NCBI RefSeq assembly: GCF_900091495.1
Contig: NZ_LT607413.1
Coordinates: 744,001-808,000 of the forward strand
Origin: Micromonospora echinospora
GTDB lineage: Bacteria > Actinomycetota > Actinomycetes > Mycobacteriales > Micromonosporaceae
Direction: 5' to 3'
DNA length: 64,000 bases
The position numbers and the translations under genes were made by a program. The first letter of the stretch is position 1; each line of letters begins with the position of its first letter. Of this stretch, positions 8,864 through 16,819 are shown in pieces. Under the pieces are notes generated by a model. The model had not been told where the DNA came from, did not search any database, and worked only from the letters and a program-made list of their open reading frames with translations.

Positions 8864-10062
8864 CAAACCTCCTGAAGAACCCGGATGATGTTGCCGCCGA
8901 TGACCTTGGCGATCTCGTCGTCGGAGTAACCGTGCGTGACCAACCACCCGACGATGTTGCTGAAGCACTCGGCCGGGTTCTCCATGCCGCTCACGTACTC
9001 GACCCGGGGGTGGTCCACGACGCCGTGGGCCTGCCCGATCGCCAGGTGCTGGGTGAAGCTGTCGTGCAGCCCGACGTGGTCACCGAAGTTGGTGTCCGGG
9101 CCGAACGCCACGTGGTCGATGCCGACCAGGTCCACGCAGTACGTGAAGTGGTCCATCACCGACTCGATCGAGTGGTGCGGGTGGTCCGCCGAGAGGGTGG
9201 TGTGCGGAGCGGCCTCGATGCCGATCACGCCACCCCGCTCGGCGCAGGCCCGGATCACCTCGTCCGGCTTCATCCGGGGGGTGTTCCAGACCGAACGGGC
9301 ACCGGCGTGGGTGATGAACACCGGGACCCGACTGGCCTCGACCACGTCCAGCGAGGTCTGGTCGCCGGAGTGCGAGATGTCGATGGCGATGCCGAGCTTG
9401 TTCATCCGGTCGACCGCGCGCCGCCCGAAGTGGGTCAGCCCCCCGTCGCGGGTCTCGGAGAGGCCGGATCCGAGCATGTTCGCCTGGCTGTAGGCGATGC
9501 CCATCTGGCGCACGCCGAAGCCGTAGAGGATGTCGATCCGGTCCAGCTCGTTCTCGATCATCGTGGCCGCTTCCAGACCGGCCACCAGGGCGATCTGGCC
9601 GTTCCGCTTGGCCTCGAAGATCTGGTCCAGCGTGGTCGCCACCACCACGTGGTCCTGCTTGGCGACATCGGCGAAGCGCAGGCCGATGTCGTAGATGACG
9701 TCGTCCCACTTCCAGGCGTGCTCGCTGGTCACGCAGCCGGTGCCGTTCATGAAGTTGTCGAAGACCGCGGTCATGCCGGAGCGGGCCAGGCCCTCGAATC
9801 CGAACGAGTTGCGTCCGGTGCGGTTGTAGTCCCGCAACTGCGACACGTCGGCCGGCAGGATCTTCGGGTGTTCGTGCAGCGAGATGGCCATGTGCTCACG
9901 GAGCAGCCGGGCGACCCGGGCGCGCTGGTCGTCACTGAGGCCGAGGTCGTGTTCCGGCACCCGGCCCACCTGCGGCGCGAGCGCGAAGACCTTGTAGTCG
10001 ACGTGCGGCGTCAGGTAGTCGAAGGACCGGTATCCGGCGTAGCGGGGGGCGGGTTCCTGCAC
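8860..10062 (-). CDS. M19 family (membrane) dipeptidase, copy 2; first gene of the peptide operon
   Basis: 400 aa, GTG start after a GAGGTGA ribosome site. It keeps the M19 blocks LHEHP, DISHSGDQ, FITHAGARSVW and GPDTNFGDH. By eye it matches the dipeptidase at 69-1271 over most of its length, with long nearly identical stretches (for example ETRDGGLTHFGRRAVDRMNK here against ERHDGG... there). Differences cluster around residues 85-165. It is the promoter-proximal gene, so the operon is bracketed by two copies. The two may differ in substrate preference. Confidence 0.93.
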   Translation of the reverse strand: MQEPAPRYAGYRSFDYLTPHVDYKVFALAPQVGRVPEHDLGLSDDQRARVARLLREHMAISLHEHPKILPADVSQLRDYNRTGRNSFGFEGLARSGMTAVFDNFMNGTGCVTSEHAWKWDDVIYDIGLRFADVAKQDHVVVATTLDQIFEAKRNGQIALVAGLEAATMIENELDRIDILYGFGVRQMGIAYSQANMLGSGLSETRDGGLTHFGRRAVDRMNKLGIAIDISHSGDQTSLDVVEASRVPVFITHAGARSVWNTPRMKPDEVIRACAERGGVIGIEAAPHTTLSADHPHHSIESVMDHFTYCVDLVGIDHVAFGPDTNFGDHVGLHDSFTQHLAIGQAHGVVDHPRVEYVSGMENPAECFSNIVGWLVTHGYSDDEIAKVIGGNIIRVLQEVW

Positions 10063-10093
10063 TCGTCAACTCACCTCGTCCAGGTAGAGGTCT

Positions 10094-10120
10094 GAGGCAT
10101 GAGGTCTGACCTCATGCCTC
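10094..10120. promoter_or_regulatory. Perfect palindromic operator candidate upstream of the peptide operon
   Basis: GAGGCATGAGGT, spacer CTG, ACCTCATGCCTC: 12-bp arms with no mismatch, 32 bases ahead of the operon's first start codon. The core GGTCTGACC resembles operators of GntR/FadR-type repressors, which is an inference. The position fits repression of the peptide operon. Confidence 0.65.
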
Positions 10121-10312
10121 CCCGGACGCTAGTGCAGCGAAGAACTCCTCGGGAATACCCCGTGACCCGACCGTTACCTGGAATGGGCAACATTCCCGCA
10201 GGTCAGGGCGACTTTTGGGGGAATCACGACCCGCGGCCGAGGCACGACGACCCCATCCACCCGACCCCACCCCCACCCGAAAAGACGACCCCCGGCATAC
10301 CTCCACTCCCCA

Positions 10313-10343
10313 AGAGGTCAGACCATTGCCACCAGAGGTCAGA
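10313..10343. repeat. Paired direct repeats AGAGGTCAGA
   Basis: AGAGGTCAGA occurs at 10313-10322 and 10334-10343, so the copies are 21 bases apart, about two helical turns. The half-site is close to that of the palindrome at 10094-10120. It may bind the same regulator at a second position. Confidence 0.5.
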
Positions 10344-10584
10344 ACTACTGCCCACGGGTTACCCGGCCTCGATCGCCCCCTCCGGCCCGGCGCCTCCCGC
10401 CCCGCTGGTCGACGCAATTTGCGGCATCTCGGGGTGTCCCACCGGCCGGAAACCCCGACTTGCCGCAGAACGAGTCGGGCGCCGCGCCCACCGACACCGA
10501 CGCCAGCCGCGTCCGGCCCGTCCAGGGTCAGCGGGACGGCCGGATACCGTGTCCGGACACGTCGACGGGAAGGAATCCGGAAGC

Positions 10585-11466
10585 ATGCGGCTACACGTGG
10601 GGTGCGCGATGTGGACGCTCAAGGCGTGGCAGGGGCGGATCCTGCCGCACCCCCTCCCGACCAATGAGCGGCTGCGGCACTACGCCGGCTGGTGCGACGC
10701 GGTCGAGGGGAACACCACCTTCTACGCCACCCCGACCCGGGAGACCGTCGCCACCTGGGCCGACCAGACCGGCCCCGGCTTCCGGTTCGTCCTGAAACTG
10801 CCCCGGACCGTCACGCACGACCACCGCCTCACCGACGCCGACGAGCCGCTGCGCGCCTTCCTGCACGCGATCGAACCGCTCGGCCCACGGGCCCACGCCC
10901 TCTGGATCCAGCTCCCCGGCTCGTTCGCCCCGGCCGACGTGCCCACCCTCGCCCGCTTCCTGCGCCGGCTCCCCACCACCCACCGGTACGCCGTCGAGGT
11001 CCGTCACCCGGCGTTCTTCGACGATCCCCGCGCGGTACGCCTCCTCGAAGGGGTGCTCACCGACGCCGACGCCGAGTGGATCCCCTTCGACACCACGGCG
11101 TTCTTCCGCAGCCCGCCGACCAGCGACGCGGAACGGAACGCCTGGACGAAGAAGCCACGCATGCCGCTGCGCACGCACGCGCTCACCGAGCGGCCGATCG
11201 TCCGGTATCTCGGCCGCGACGACACCGTCCGGACGGTCGAGGGCTGGCAGCACTGGATCGACGTCGTCGCCGGATGGTTGCGGGAGGGCCGCTCCCCCAC
11301 GGTGTTCGTCCACACCCCGGACAACGCCGACGCGCCCGTGCTCGCCCGCCGTTTTCACGACGAGGTACGCGCACGCGTACCCGGCCTGGCGCCCCTGCCC
11401 GAGCCGATCCCGGTCGAGCCGAGCCCGGTCGAGCCGAGCCCGGTCGAGCCGCTGACCCTGTTCTGA
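10585..11466 (+). CDS. DUF72 family protein
   Basis: 293 aa from ATG at 10585, with AAGGAA upstream. The longer open frame ahead of it is intergenic. DUF72 proteins have a TIM-barrel-like fold of unknown function. Here the family blocks GCAMWTLKAWQGRILP, EGNTTFYATPT, FRFVLKLPRTVTHD and YAVEVRHPAFFD are clear. The C-terminus ends in a repeated VEPSP tail encoded by a 15-bp tandem repeat, followed by LTLF. The gene is divergent from the peptide operon and appears monocistronic. Confidence 0.88.
   Translation: MRLHVGCAMWTLKAWQGRILPHPLPTNERLRHYAGWCDAVEGNTTFYATPTRETVATWADQTGPGFRFVLKLPRTVTHDHRLTDADEPLRAFLHAIEPLGPRAHALWIQLPGSFAPADVPTLARFLRRLPTTHRYAVEVRHPAFFDDPRAVRLLEGVLTDADAEWIPFDTTAFFRSPPTSDAERNAWTKKPRMPLRTHALTERPIVRYLGRDDTVRTVEGWQHWIDVVAGWLREGRSPTVFVHTPDNADAPVLARRFHDEVRARVPGLAPLPEPIPVEPSPVEPSPVEPLTLF
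11411..11450 (+). repeat. 15-bp tandem repeat in the 3' end of the DUF72 gene
   Basis: CGGTCGAGCCGAGCC is repeated at 11411-11425 and 11426-11440, with a 10-base partial third copy. It encodes the repeated Pro-Val-Glu-Pro-Ser tail. Copy number may vary between strains. Confidence 0.85.
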
Positions 11467-11625
11467 CCGACCCCCGGGACGGGAGCGCTGCGGTACGCGG
11501 GTCTACCGGGCGACGAAGTCCGCGCCGGCCTGCCTGGCGGCGGCCAGCCAGCCGGCCGTGGTCACCGCAGTCAGGCTGCCCACCCGACGCGAACGCTTTC
11601 GCCAGGACGACTCGCCGACGGAGAA

Positions 11626-11814
11626 CTACGGACGGAGACCGCCGGCCTTGAGGGTGGCGGTGAAGGCGGTCCAGGCGGCGGGGACGAAGCGCAGCATCCC
11701 GGCGTCGGGGGCCTTGGAGTCGCGGACGTCGACCTCGACGCCCCGGTCGCGGACCTCGACGCACTGGCCGTTGCTGCCGGACCGGCTCGACGTGCGCCAG
11801 ACGTTACGCTCCAT
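11626..11814 (-). CDS. DUF397 domain protein
   Basis: 62 aa, a complete DUF397 protein: WRTSSRSGSNGQCVEVRDRG, then VRDSKAPDAGMLRFVPAAWTAFTA. DUF397 genes in actinomycetes are typically paired with Scr1/DUF5753-type helix-turn-helix regulators, often as small partner proteins. The regulator is present here at 12109-12954. The start codon lies inside the last codons of the leftover frame described at 11804-11917. Confidence 0.9.
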   Translation of the reverse strand: MERNVWRTSSRSGSNGQCVEVRDRGVEVDVRDSKAPDAGMLRFVPAAWTAFTATLKAGGLRP

Positions 11815-11917
11815 GCTCGCTCAGCTCCTTGATGAACTTGATCGACTCGGCCGGCGACCTGGCCAACATCTTCAGATTGTCGTACGCCGCTGGCGTGATC
11901 CGGCACTCCGAGGGCGC
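11804..11917 (-). pseudogene. 37-codon in-frame leftover after the DUF397 stop
   Basis: Directly after the TGA of the DUF397 gene at 11918, the same frame stays open for 37 codons. It reads A-P-S-E-C-R-I-T-P then a helical, coding-looking stretch (AAYDNLKMLARSPAESIKF...) to a TAA that overlaps the next DUF397 start. There is no good start codon or ribosome site. It could be the tail of a lost gene or a C-terminal extension removed by a stop mutation. Confidence 0.4.
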
Positions 11918-12112
11918 TCAGCCCTCGAAGGCGCTGGCCTTGATGCCCTCGACGAAGCCGGTCCATTGAGCGGGACCGAACACCAGCACCGGTCCCTGTC
12001 GGTCTTTGGTGTCGCGGACTTGGGTGGTGTGGTCGGCATACCGGGCCTCCAGGCACGCGCCGTTGCCACCACTGTGGCTGCTGGTGCGCCACTGGCTGTC
12101 GAGCGCGTTCAT
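11918..12112 (-). CDS. DUF397 domain protein, coupled to the Scr1-type regulator
   Basis: 64 aa from ATG at 12112. It has the DUF397 pattern QWRTSSHSGGNGACLEARYADH and VRDTKDRQGPVLVFGPAQWTGF. Its ATG overlaps the regulator stop as ATGA, so the two are co-translated. Such pairs resemble toxin-antitoxin-like or developmental regulator modules in actinomycetes. The role here is not established. Confidence 0.9.
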   Translation of the reverse strand: MNALDSQWRTSSHSGGNGACLEARYADHTTQVRDTKDRQGPVLVFGPAQWTGFVEGIKASAFEG

Positions 12113-12954
12113 GGCGTCTCCTTGTCCCGAATCCTCTTGATCATCCCGGTCGAGGCGGTGGGTGACAGGGCCGCTGCCCGAAGGCTGCTGAACACCCGCG
12201 TGCACCTGTCGACGTCCTCACCTTCAGCGTAGAGGTCGCCGGTCAGGCCCTCGATGTACACCACCCCTGGCCCCTCGTTGAAGCTCAGGATGTGGAAGCT
12301 CGACACCATCGAGGCGTAAGCCCCTTCTCGGAACGGGATGACCTGGATGCTCACGTTCCATCGCTTCTGCGCGGTGAGTAGCGCCGAAAGTTGATCCCGC
12401 ATGACCTCGGGTCCGCCGATCTGCCGGTGCAGGACCGCCTCGTCGATCACCGCGACCAGGCGTAGCTTCGCCTCGGTAAGGAGCTTCTGCCGCTCCAACC
12501 GAACGGTCACCCGCTCGTCTGTCGCTTGCGGTGTGGGCTGGGATGCGTCGGCACTGATGACCGCGCGGGCGTAGTCGACGGTCTGCAAGAGGCCCGGCAC
12601 AACCAGGGTTTCGAAATTCTGAATCTCGGCCGCCGCGGACTCAAGTCCGATGTACTGCCGGTAAGAGTTGGGCAGATCACCGTACTTCGCCCACCAACCC
12701 CGCTGCTTACCCGTCCGGGCCATCGAGAGCCACGTCTCGCGCTGCCCGGCATCGGTCACGCCGTACCGGTCGAGCAAGGCGTTCAGTGCCGGTCCCTTCA
12801 ATCCGACCCGGCCCTGCTCGATCCTCCGGAGGGTGCTCGGCGACACCTCGATGAGCGCGGCCGCTTGCTCGGTGGTCACTCCGGCCTTCTCGCGCGCTTG
12901 CTTGAGCTGCGCGCCGAGCTGGAACCGGACGAAGGTTGGGCTCTCCACGCTCAC
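12109..12954 (-). CDS. Scr1-type helix-turn-helix regulator (XRE HTH plus DUF5753)
   Basis: 281 aa from GTG at 12954 behind a GGAGGGGG site. Residues 10-65 form an XRE helix-turn-helix (QLKQAREKAGVTTEQAAALI, then EVSPSTLRRIEQGRVGL). The rest is a DUF5753 domain (IQNFETLVVPGLLQTVDYARAV; QIGGPEVMRDQLSALL; VIPFREGAYASMVSSFHIL; VVYIEGLTGDLY). It acts as a cytoplasmic DNA-binding regulator with the DUF397 partners downstream. The open frame continues upstream of 12954, but that part does not look coding. Confidence 0.92.
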   Translation of the reverse strand: MSVESPTFVRFQLGAQLKQAREKAGVTTEQAAALIEVSPSTLRRIEQGRVGLKGPALNALLDRYGVTDAGQRETWLSMARTGKQRGWWAKYGDLPNSYRQYIGLESAAAEIQNFETLVVPGLLQTVDYARAVISADASQPTPQATDERVTVRLERQKLLTEAKLRLVAVIDEAVLHRQIGGPEVMRDQLSALLTAQKRWNVSIQVIPFREGAYASMVSSFHILSFNEGPGVVYIEGLTGDLYAEGEDVDRCTRVFSSLRAAALSPTASTGMIKRIRDKETP

Positions 12955-13149
12955 ATCTTCCGCCCCCTCCGGATCCTGCCACCAGCCACACGCCGCAGGT
13001 GTCAGATGACGCAGCGTTGTTGACCCCACGAATTTGCGCGCGCAAAATGGCTGCGCAACCAGCTGGCCAGATGCGCACTCGACAGGGCGCGTCTCCGTGA
13101 GCCTTGTCCTCTCACCCGCAGCAGGTAGGGGCCTCGGCGGAAGGTGAGA

Positions 13150-13299
13150 GTGTTCGTGGTTTCCGAGATCCTGTCGGTGGTGTTCGGTGGGCTGGTGCCG
13201 GGGTTCCTGCTCGGGCTGCTCGCGTTCCGGGTCAAGTCGCGCTGGTGTCCGCGCTGCGGTGCGTACACCGAGCCCGTCCACGACGCCGACCGGCGATGA
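13150..13299 (+). CDS. Small membrane protein with CxxC, coupled to the XRE regulator
   Basis: About 49 aa from GTG at 13150 (GTG 13144 or 13156 also possible), with AAGGTGAG nearby. One hydrophobic segment (ILSVVFGGLVPGFLLGLLAF) is followed by a basic stretch and WCPRCGAYT, a zinc-knuckle-like CPRC. Its TGA overlaps the next gene's ATG (ATGA), which strongly supports that it is translated. It could tether or sense for the regulator at 13296. No function is known to me. Confidence 0.6.
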   Translation: MFVVSEILSVVFGGLVPGFLLGLLAFRVKSRWCPRCGAYTEPVHDADRR

Positions 13300-14498
13300 G
13301 CGATCCGCGCCAGCACAACCGCCGCGAGCTGCCCATCGGGCGGCGGGTCGCCCAGCTACGCGTACGCCGGGGCATGAGTCAGCAGGTCTTCGCCGACCGG
13401 ATCGGCCGGTCGAAGAGCTGGGTGGACAAGGTGGAACGCGGCGTGCGTACCCTCGACCGGCTGCCCATGATCGAGACGGTGGCCGCCGCCCTCGGCGTCG
13501 CCCCGGCCGTGTTGGTCGGCCGGCAGGCCCAGCGGACCCCGGCCACCGACGCCACGGCCGCCGTCGAGCGGGTCCGCGCGTCCCTGGCCAGCTACGGCCT
13601 CCCGACCGGTGCCGACGGCCCGGCACCGGTCGCGGACCTCGACGACCGGATCGGGTACGCCTGCACGGCGTACCGGCACGCCCACCACCTCCAGGTGCTC
13701 CGGATGCTGCCCGACCTGCTCACCGCCACCCGGCACGCGAACCAGCGGACCGACGATGCGACAGCGTCCCTGCGGCTGGTGCGGGTGTACCGGGTCGCCG
13801 CCCAGGTGCTGGTCAAGCTCGGTGAGCCACACCTCGCCTGGTTGGCCGCCGACCGGGCGATGACCACCGCCGCCGGTGACCCCCGGCGTACCGCCCTCGC
13901 CGCCGTGCCGCTGGCCCAGGCCCTCCGGACGCTCGGCCGGGGGCGGCTGGCGATGGCCGCCGCCACCACAGCCGTACGCCCGCTCGACCTGGCCCCGCAG
14001 CGCGTGCTCGCGCCCGACGACATCGCCCTCGCCGGCACCCTGCTCACCGAGGCCGCTCTCGCCGCCGCCACCTGCGGCGACGTCGCCGCTGTGGACGATC
14101 TCACCGAGCGGGCGGCCCGCCTCGCCGCCGCACATCACCACGACGAGGACGGGTTCGGGCCGGTCGTGGTCGACCTGGCGCGTGCGTTGACCGCCGCTCG
14201 CCTCGGCGACAACTACCAGGCTGTCGTCCTGCACCAGCGTGCCACCGGCGGCGACGCCTGGCAGCGGCTACCCGCCGAACACCGGGCCGCCCACCTGATC
14301 GACGTCACCCGCGCCTACCTCGACCTCGGCGACCACCACGCCGCCGGCCGGGCCCTGCTCGCCGCCGACCAGATCGCCCCCGCCGAGGTCCGCCTCCGAC
14401 CCGCCGCCCACACCGCACTGACCGCCGTTCTCCGCGCCGGCCCCACCCCCGCCGACGTCACCCGCCTCGCCGCCACCATCGGCCTGACCCGGCCCTGA
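13296..14498 (+). CDS. XRE family regulator with C-terminal helical (TPR-like) domain
   Basis: 400 aa. The N-terminal helix-turn-helix spans about residues 15-70 ([20 protein letters not shown], then RSKSWVDKVERG). The remaining ~320 residues are Ala/Leu-rich helical repeats (LVRVYRVAAQVLVKLGEPHLAWLAADRA) of the kind seen in TPR-type sensor regulators. The start is fixed by the ATGA overlap with the small membrane-protein gene. The ligand and target are unknown. Confidence 0.85.
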   Translation: MSDPRQHNRRELPIGRRVAQLRVRRGMSQQVFADRIGRSKSWVDKVERGVRTLDRLPMIETVAAALGVAPAVLVGRQAQRTPATDATAAVERVRASLASYGLPTGADGPAPVADLDDRIGYACTAYRHAHHLQVLRMLPDLLTATRHANQRTDDATASLRLVRVYRVAAQVLVKLGEPHLAWLAADRAMTTAAGDPRRTALAAVPLAQALRTLGRGRLAMAAATTAVRPLDLAPQRVLAPDDIALAGTLLTEAALAAATCGDVAAVDDLTERAARLAAAHHHDEDGFGPVVVDLARALTAARLGDNYQAVVLHQRATGGDAWQRLPAEHRAAHLIDVTRAYLDLGDHHAAGRALLAADQIAPAEVRLRPAAHTALTAVLRAGPTPADVTRLAATIGLTRP

Positions 14499-14621
14499 CC
14501 ACACCACCGGTCCCCGTGCGTCACGGACCTGGCCCCACACTTACGGCAGTCAGATCCGGACGCCACCACGCAGGGCGTGTCGCGGACACAGCTTGACCCG
14601 GTTCTCCGACCCTCCGCAGCG

Positions 14622-15602
14622 TCAGGATGTGCCGGCCCGGCGGCCACCGGCCCGGAACCTCGCCCGGTACGCCTGCGGCGAGACACCCACCTCCCGGCGG
14701 AAGCTGTGCCGCAGGTTGCCGGCCGAACCCATCCCGGTGCGCACGGCGATCCGGGCGACCGGCTCGTCCCCGGACTCCAACAGCCGCTGCGCCGCCAGGA
14801 TCCGCTCCCGCAACAGCCACTGGTGCGGGCTCATCCCGGTAAGTCGGTGGAACCGCCGGGACAGGGTTCGCGGGCTCATGTGCACCCGGGCGCCCAACGA
14901 GTCCAGCGACCACCGCTGGTCCAGGTGCTGCCGCAGCCAGTCGAGCAGCTCCGGCAACGGATCGTCCGGCTCCACGCCCAGCGGCGCGTCGACGAACTGC
15001 GCCTGGCCGCCGCTGCGGTAACCGGCCAGCACCAGCCGGCGGGCGAGCGCGGCGGCGGCGTCCGCGCCGAAGTCACCACGTACGACGTGCAGCGCGAGGT
15101 CCATTCCGGCGGACATACCGGCGGCGGTGAGGATCCGGCCGTCGTCGACGAAGAGGGCGCGCGGCTCCACGGTCGCGGCCGGGAAGAACGAGGCGAGCAG
15201 CGGTGCCATCGACCAGTGCGTGGTGACCCGTCGACCGTCGAGCAGGCCGGCGTGCCCGAGCACGAACGCGCCGGTGCAGATCGACATGATCCGCGCCCCG
15301 CGCCGGTACGCGCCACGCAGGGCGGCCAGCAGCTCCCGGGGCGGCACCTCGTGTTCCCGCGTCCACCCCGGCACCACCAGCAGATCGGCCCGCTCCGCCT
15401 CGTCGAGCCCGTACCCGGCGTGGACGGTGATCCCGCCGGCCAGCTCGACCGGTCCAGGCGTCAGCCCGCAGGTGCGCGTCCGGTACCAGGAGCCGAACCG
15501 GTGGGAGTAGTCCACGCCGAAGATCTCGTTGACGGTCACGAAGTCGAAGCCGCCCCCACCCGGGTACGCCAGCATGGCCACGGCGCACCTGTCCACCGGC
15601 AT
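14622..15602 (-). CDS. GlxA-type AraC regulator (DJ-1/PfpI domain plus HTH)
   Basis: 326 aa. The N-terminal half (residues 5-185) is a DJ-1/PfpI, class I amidotransferase-like fold with MSICTGAFVLGHAGLL around the nucleophile-elbow Cys. The C-terminal third is an AraC-type double helix-turn-helix (HMSPRTLSRRFHRLTGMSPHQWLLRERILAAQRLLE; GMGSAGNLRHSFRREVGVSP). Such proteins act as transcriptional regulators rather than amidases. It is divergent from the lactamase-fold gene at 15840 with about 240 bases between. Confidence 0.92.
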   Translation of the reverse strand: MPVDRCAVAMLAYPGGGGFDFVTVNEIFGVDYSHRFGSWYRTRTCGLTPGPVELAGGITVHAGYGLDEAERADLLVVPGWTREHEVPPRELLAALRGAYRRGARIMSICTGAFVLGHAGLLDGRRVTTHWSMAPLLASFFPAATVEPRALFVDDGRILTAAGMSAGMDLALHVVRGDFGADAAAALARRLVLAGYRSGGQAQFVDAPLGVEPDDPLPELLDWLRQHLDQRWSLDSLGARVHMSPRTLSRRFHRLTGMSPHQWLLRERILAAQRLLESGDEPVARIAVRTGMGSAGNLRHSFRREVGVSPQAYRARFRAGGRRAGTS

Positions 15603-15839
15603 CGGGCCCTCCCACGCCGCCCACCTCGACCCGCCACGCCGGACGGGCGTCGGACTCGCGACACCCGATTCTAGGAAGCCGCGCGGGTGGTTCCGGCGAC
15701 GAAAGCCGGCCAGGTGTCGACAGGATCAGGCCGACCATCCCGCGCGGGCGGCCCACGGGCCGGTGGCGGTCCTAGCGTCATCACCGAGAGGCCGGGTGGG
15801 TTCGCCGCACCCGGTACCACGGACGAAAGGGGCCGCCCC

Positions 15840-16784
15840 ATGGGAACTCCCGCCGAGATCGGACGCCGGACCTTCCTGCTCGCCGCCGCAGCCGTCACGG
15901 TGGCCGGCACGGCGGGCACGGCCGTCCCGGCGAGCGCCGACCCTGGCCGTACGACGGGACAGCGCGCGTGGGACGCCCGGCCGGTCGGCGCGTACGACGT
16001 GATCCCGTTGCTGGACGCGGCCGGCACGTTCTTCCTCGACCGGCAGGCGGCGTTCCCGGCGGCGACCCCGGACGACTGGGACCTGGCCCGGACCGTCGAC
16101 CCCGACGCGTTCGGCCCCGGGGAAGCCTGGCAGCTCGCCTTCCGGTGCTACGCCGTACGCGGGCCGCGCGGGCGGCTGACGCTGGTCGACACCGGGGTGG
16201 GGCCCGACGGCAGCCCGGCCGGCGGCTGGGCACCGACCCCGGGCCGGCTCCCGGTCGAGCTGGACCGGGCCGGCATCGACCCGGCGGACGTTGACACGGT
16301 GGTGCTGACCCACCTGCACGAGGACCATTTCGGCTGGTCCGTCGGGTTGGACGGCACGCCGGTGTTCCCGAACGCCCGGTACGTCGTCCAGCGCCGCGAG
16401 GTGGCCACCCTGCCCGACGGCGACGCCGCCCGCACGTACGTGGTCGAGCCGCTGCGGGCCACCGGGCAACTGCACGAGGTGGACGGGGCCAGCCGGCTGC
16501 ACGCCGCTCCGGGGCGCGGCGGCTGCGTCCGGGTCGTGCCCACCCCGGGGCACACCCCGGGCCACCAGTCGGTTGTCGTGGACGGCGGCCACGACCAGGT
16601 GATCGTCACCGGTGACGTCCTGGTGCACGCCGTCCAACTGGCCGACCCCGACGTGGGCTACCGGTACGAGGCCGACCCGGAGGTCGCGCGGGAGACCCGT
16701 CGACGGCTGCTCGACGGGGCCCGGGTCCGTCGTGCCGTGCTGGCCACCGCACACCTGAACCGGCCCTGGACCGTACTCGGTTGA
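15840..16784 (+). CDS. Tat-exported metallo-beta-lactamase-fold hydrolase
   Basis: 314 aa from ATG at 15840 with GAAAGGGG upstream. Residues 8-35 form a twin-arginine signal (GRRTFLLAAAAVTVAGTA, ending near ASAD), so it is exported folded. The metal site is present: THLHEDH, TPGHTPGH, TGDVLVH and a late ATAH. The closest general type is the MBL-fold lactonase/quinoprotein-hydrolase-like family, but the substrate is not deducible. It is divergently arranged with the GlxA-type regulator, which may control it. Confidence 0.88.
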   Translation: MGTPAEIGRRTFLLAAAAVTVAGTAGTAVPASADPGRTTGQRAWDARPVGAYDVIPLLDAAGTFFLDRQAAFPAATPDDWDLARTVDPDAFGPGEAWQLAFRCYAVRGPRGRLTLVDTGVGPDGSPAGGWAPTPGRLPVELDRAGIDPADVDTVVLTHLHEDHFGWSVGLDGTPVFPNARYVVQRREVATLPDGDAARTYVVEPLRATGQLHEVDGASRLHAAPGRGGCVRVVPTPGHTPGHQSVVVDGGHDQVIVTGDVLVHAVQLADPDVGYRYEADPEVARETRRRLLDGARVRRAVLATAHLNRPWTVLG

Positions 16785-16819
16785 CTCCCGCCCGGCCGAG
16801 CAACGCCGGTTCCGGCAGG

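Larger units (their letters stand above)
10063..10584. other. Intergenic control region between the peptide operon and the DUF72 gene
   Basis: This 522-base space separates the leftward peptide operon from the rightward DUF72 gene. It contains a strong palindrome at 10094-10120 and two spaced direct repeats near 10313-10343, all built on a GAGGTC half-site. The rest is C-rich with no convincing open frame or RNA gene. It probably carries both promoters, but no clear -35/-10 pair was found. Confidence 0.6.

Noticed and set aside
6455..8875. 806-codon plus-strand open frame
   Set aside because: Antisense to the permease and binding-protein genes, with Arg/His/Val-rich non-protein composition.
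14499..14621. Terminator between the XRE regulator and the GlxA-type gene
   Set aside because: The GGTCCCCGTG/CACGGACC hairpin is short and bulged; too weak to list.
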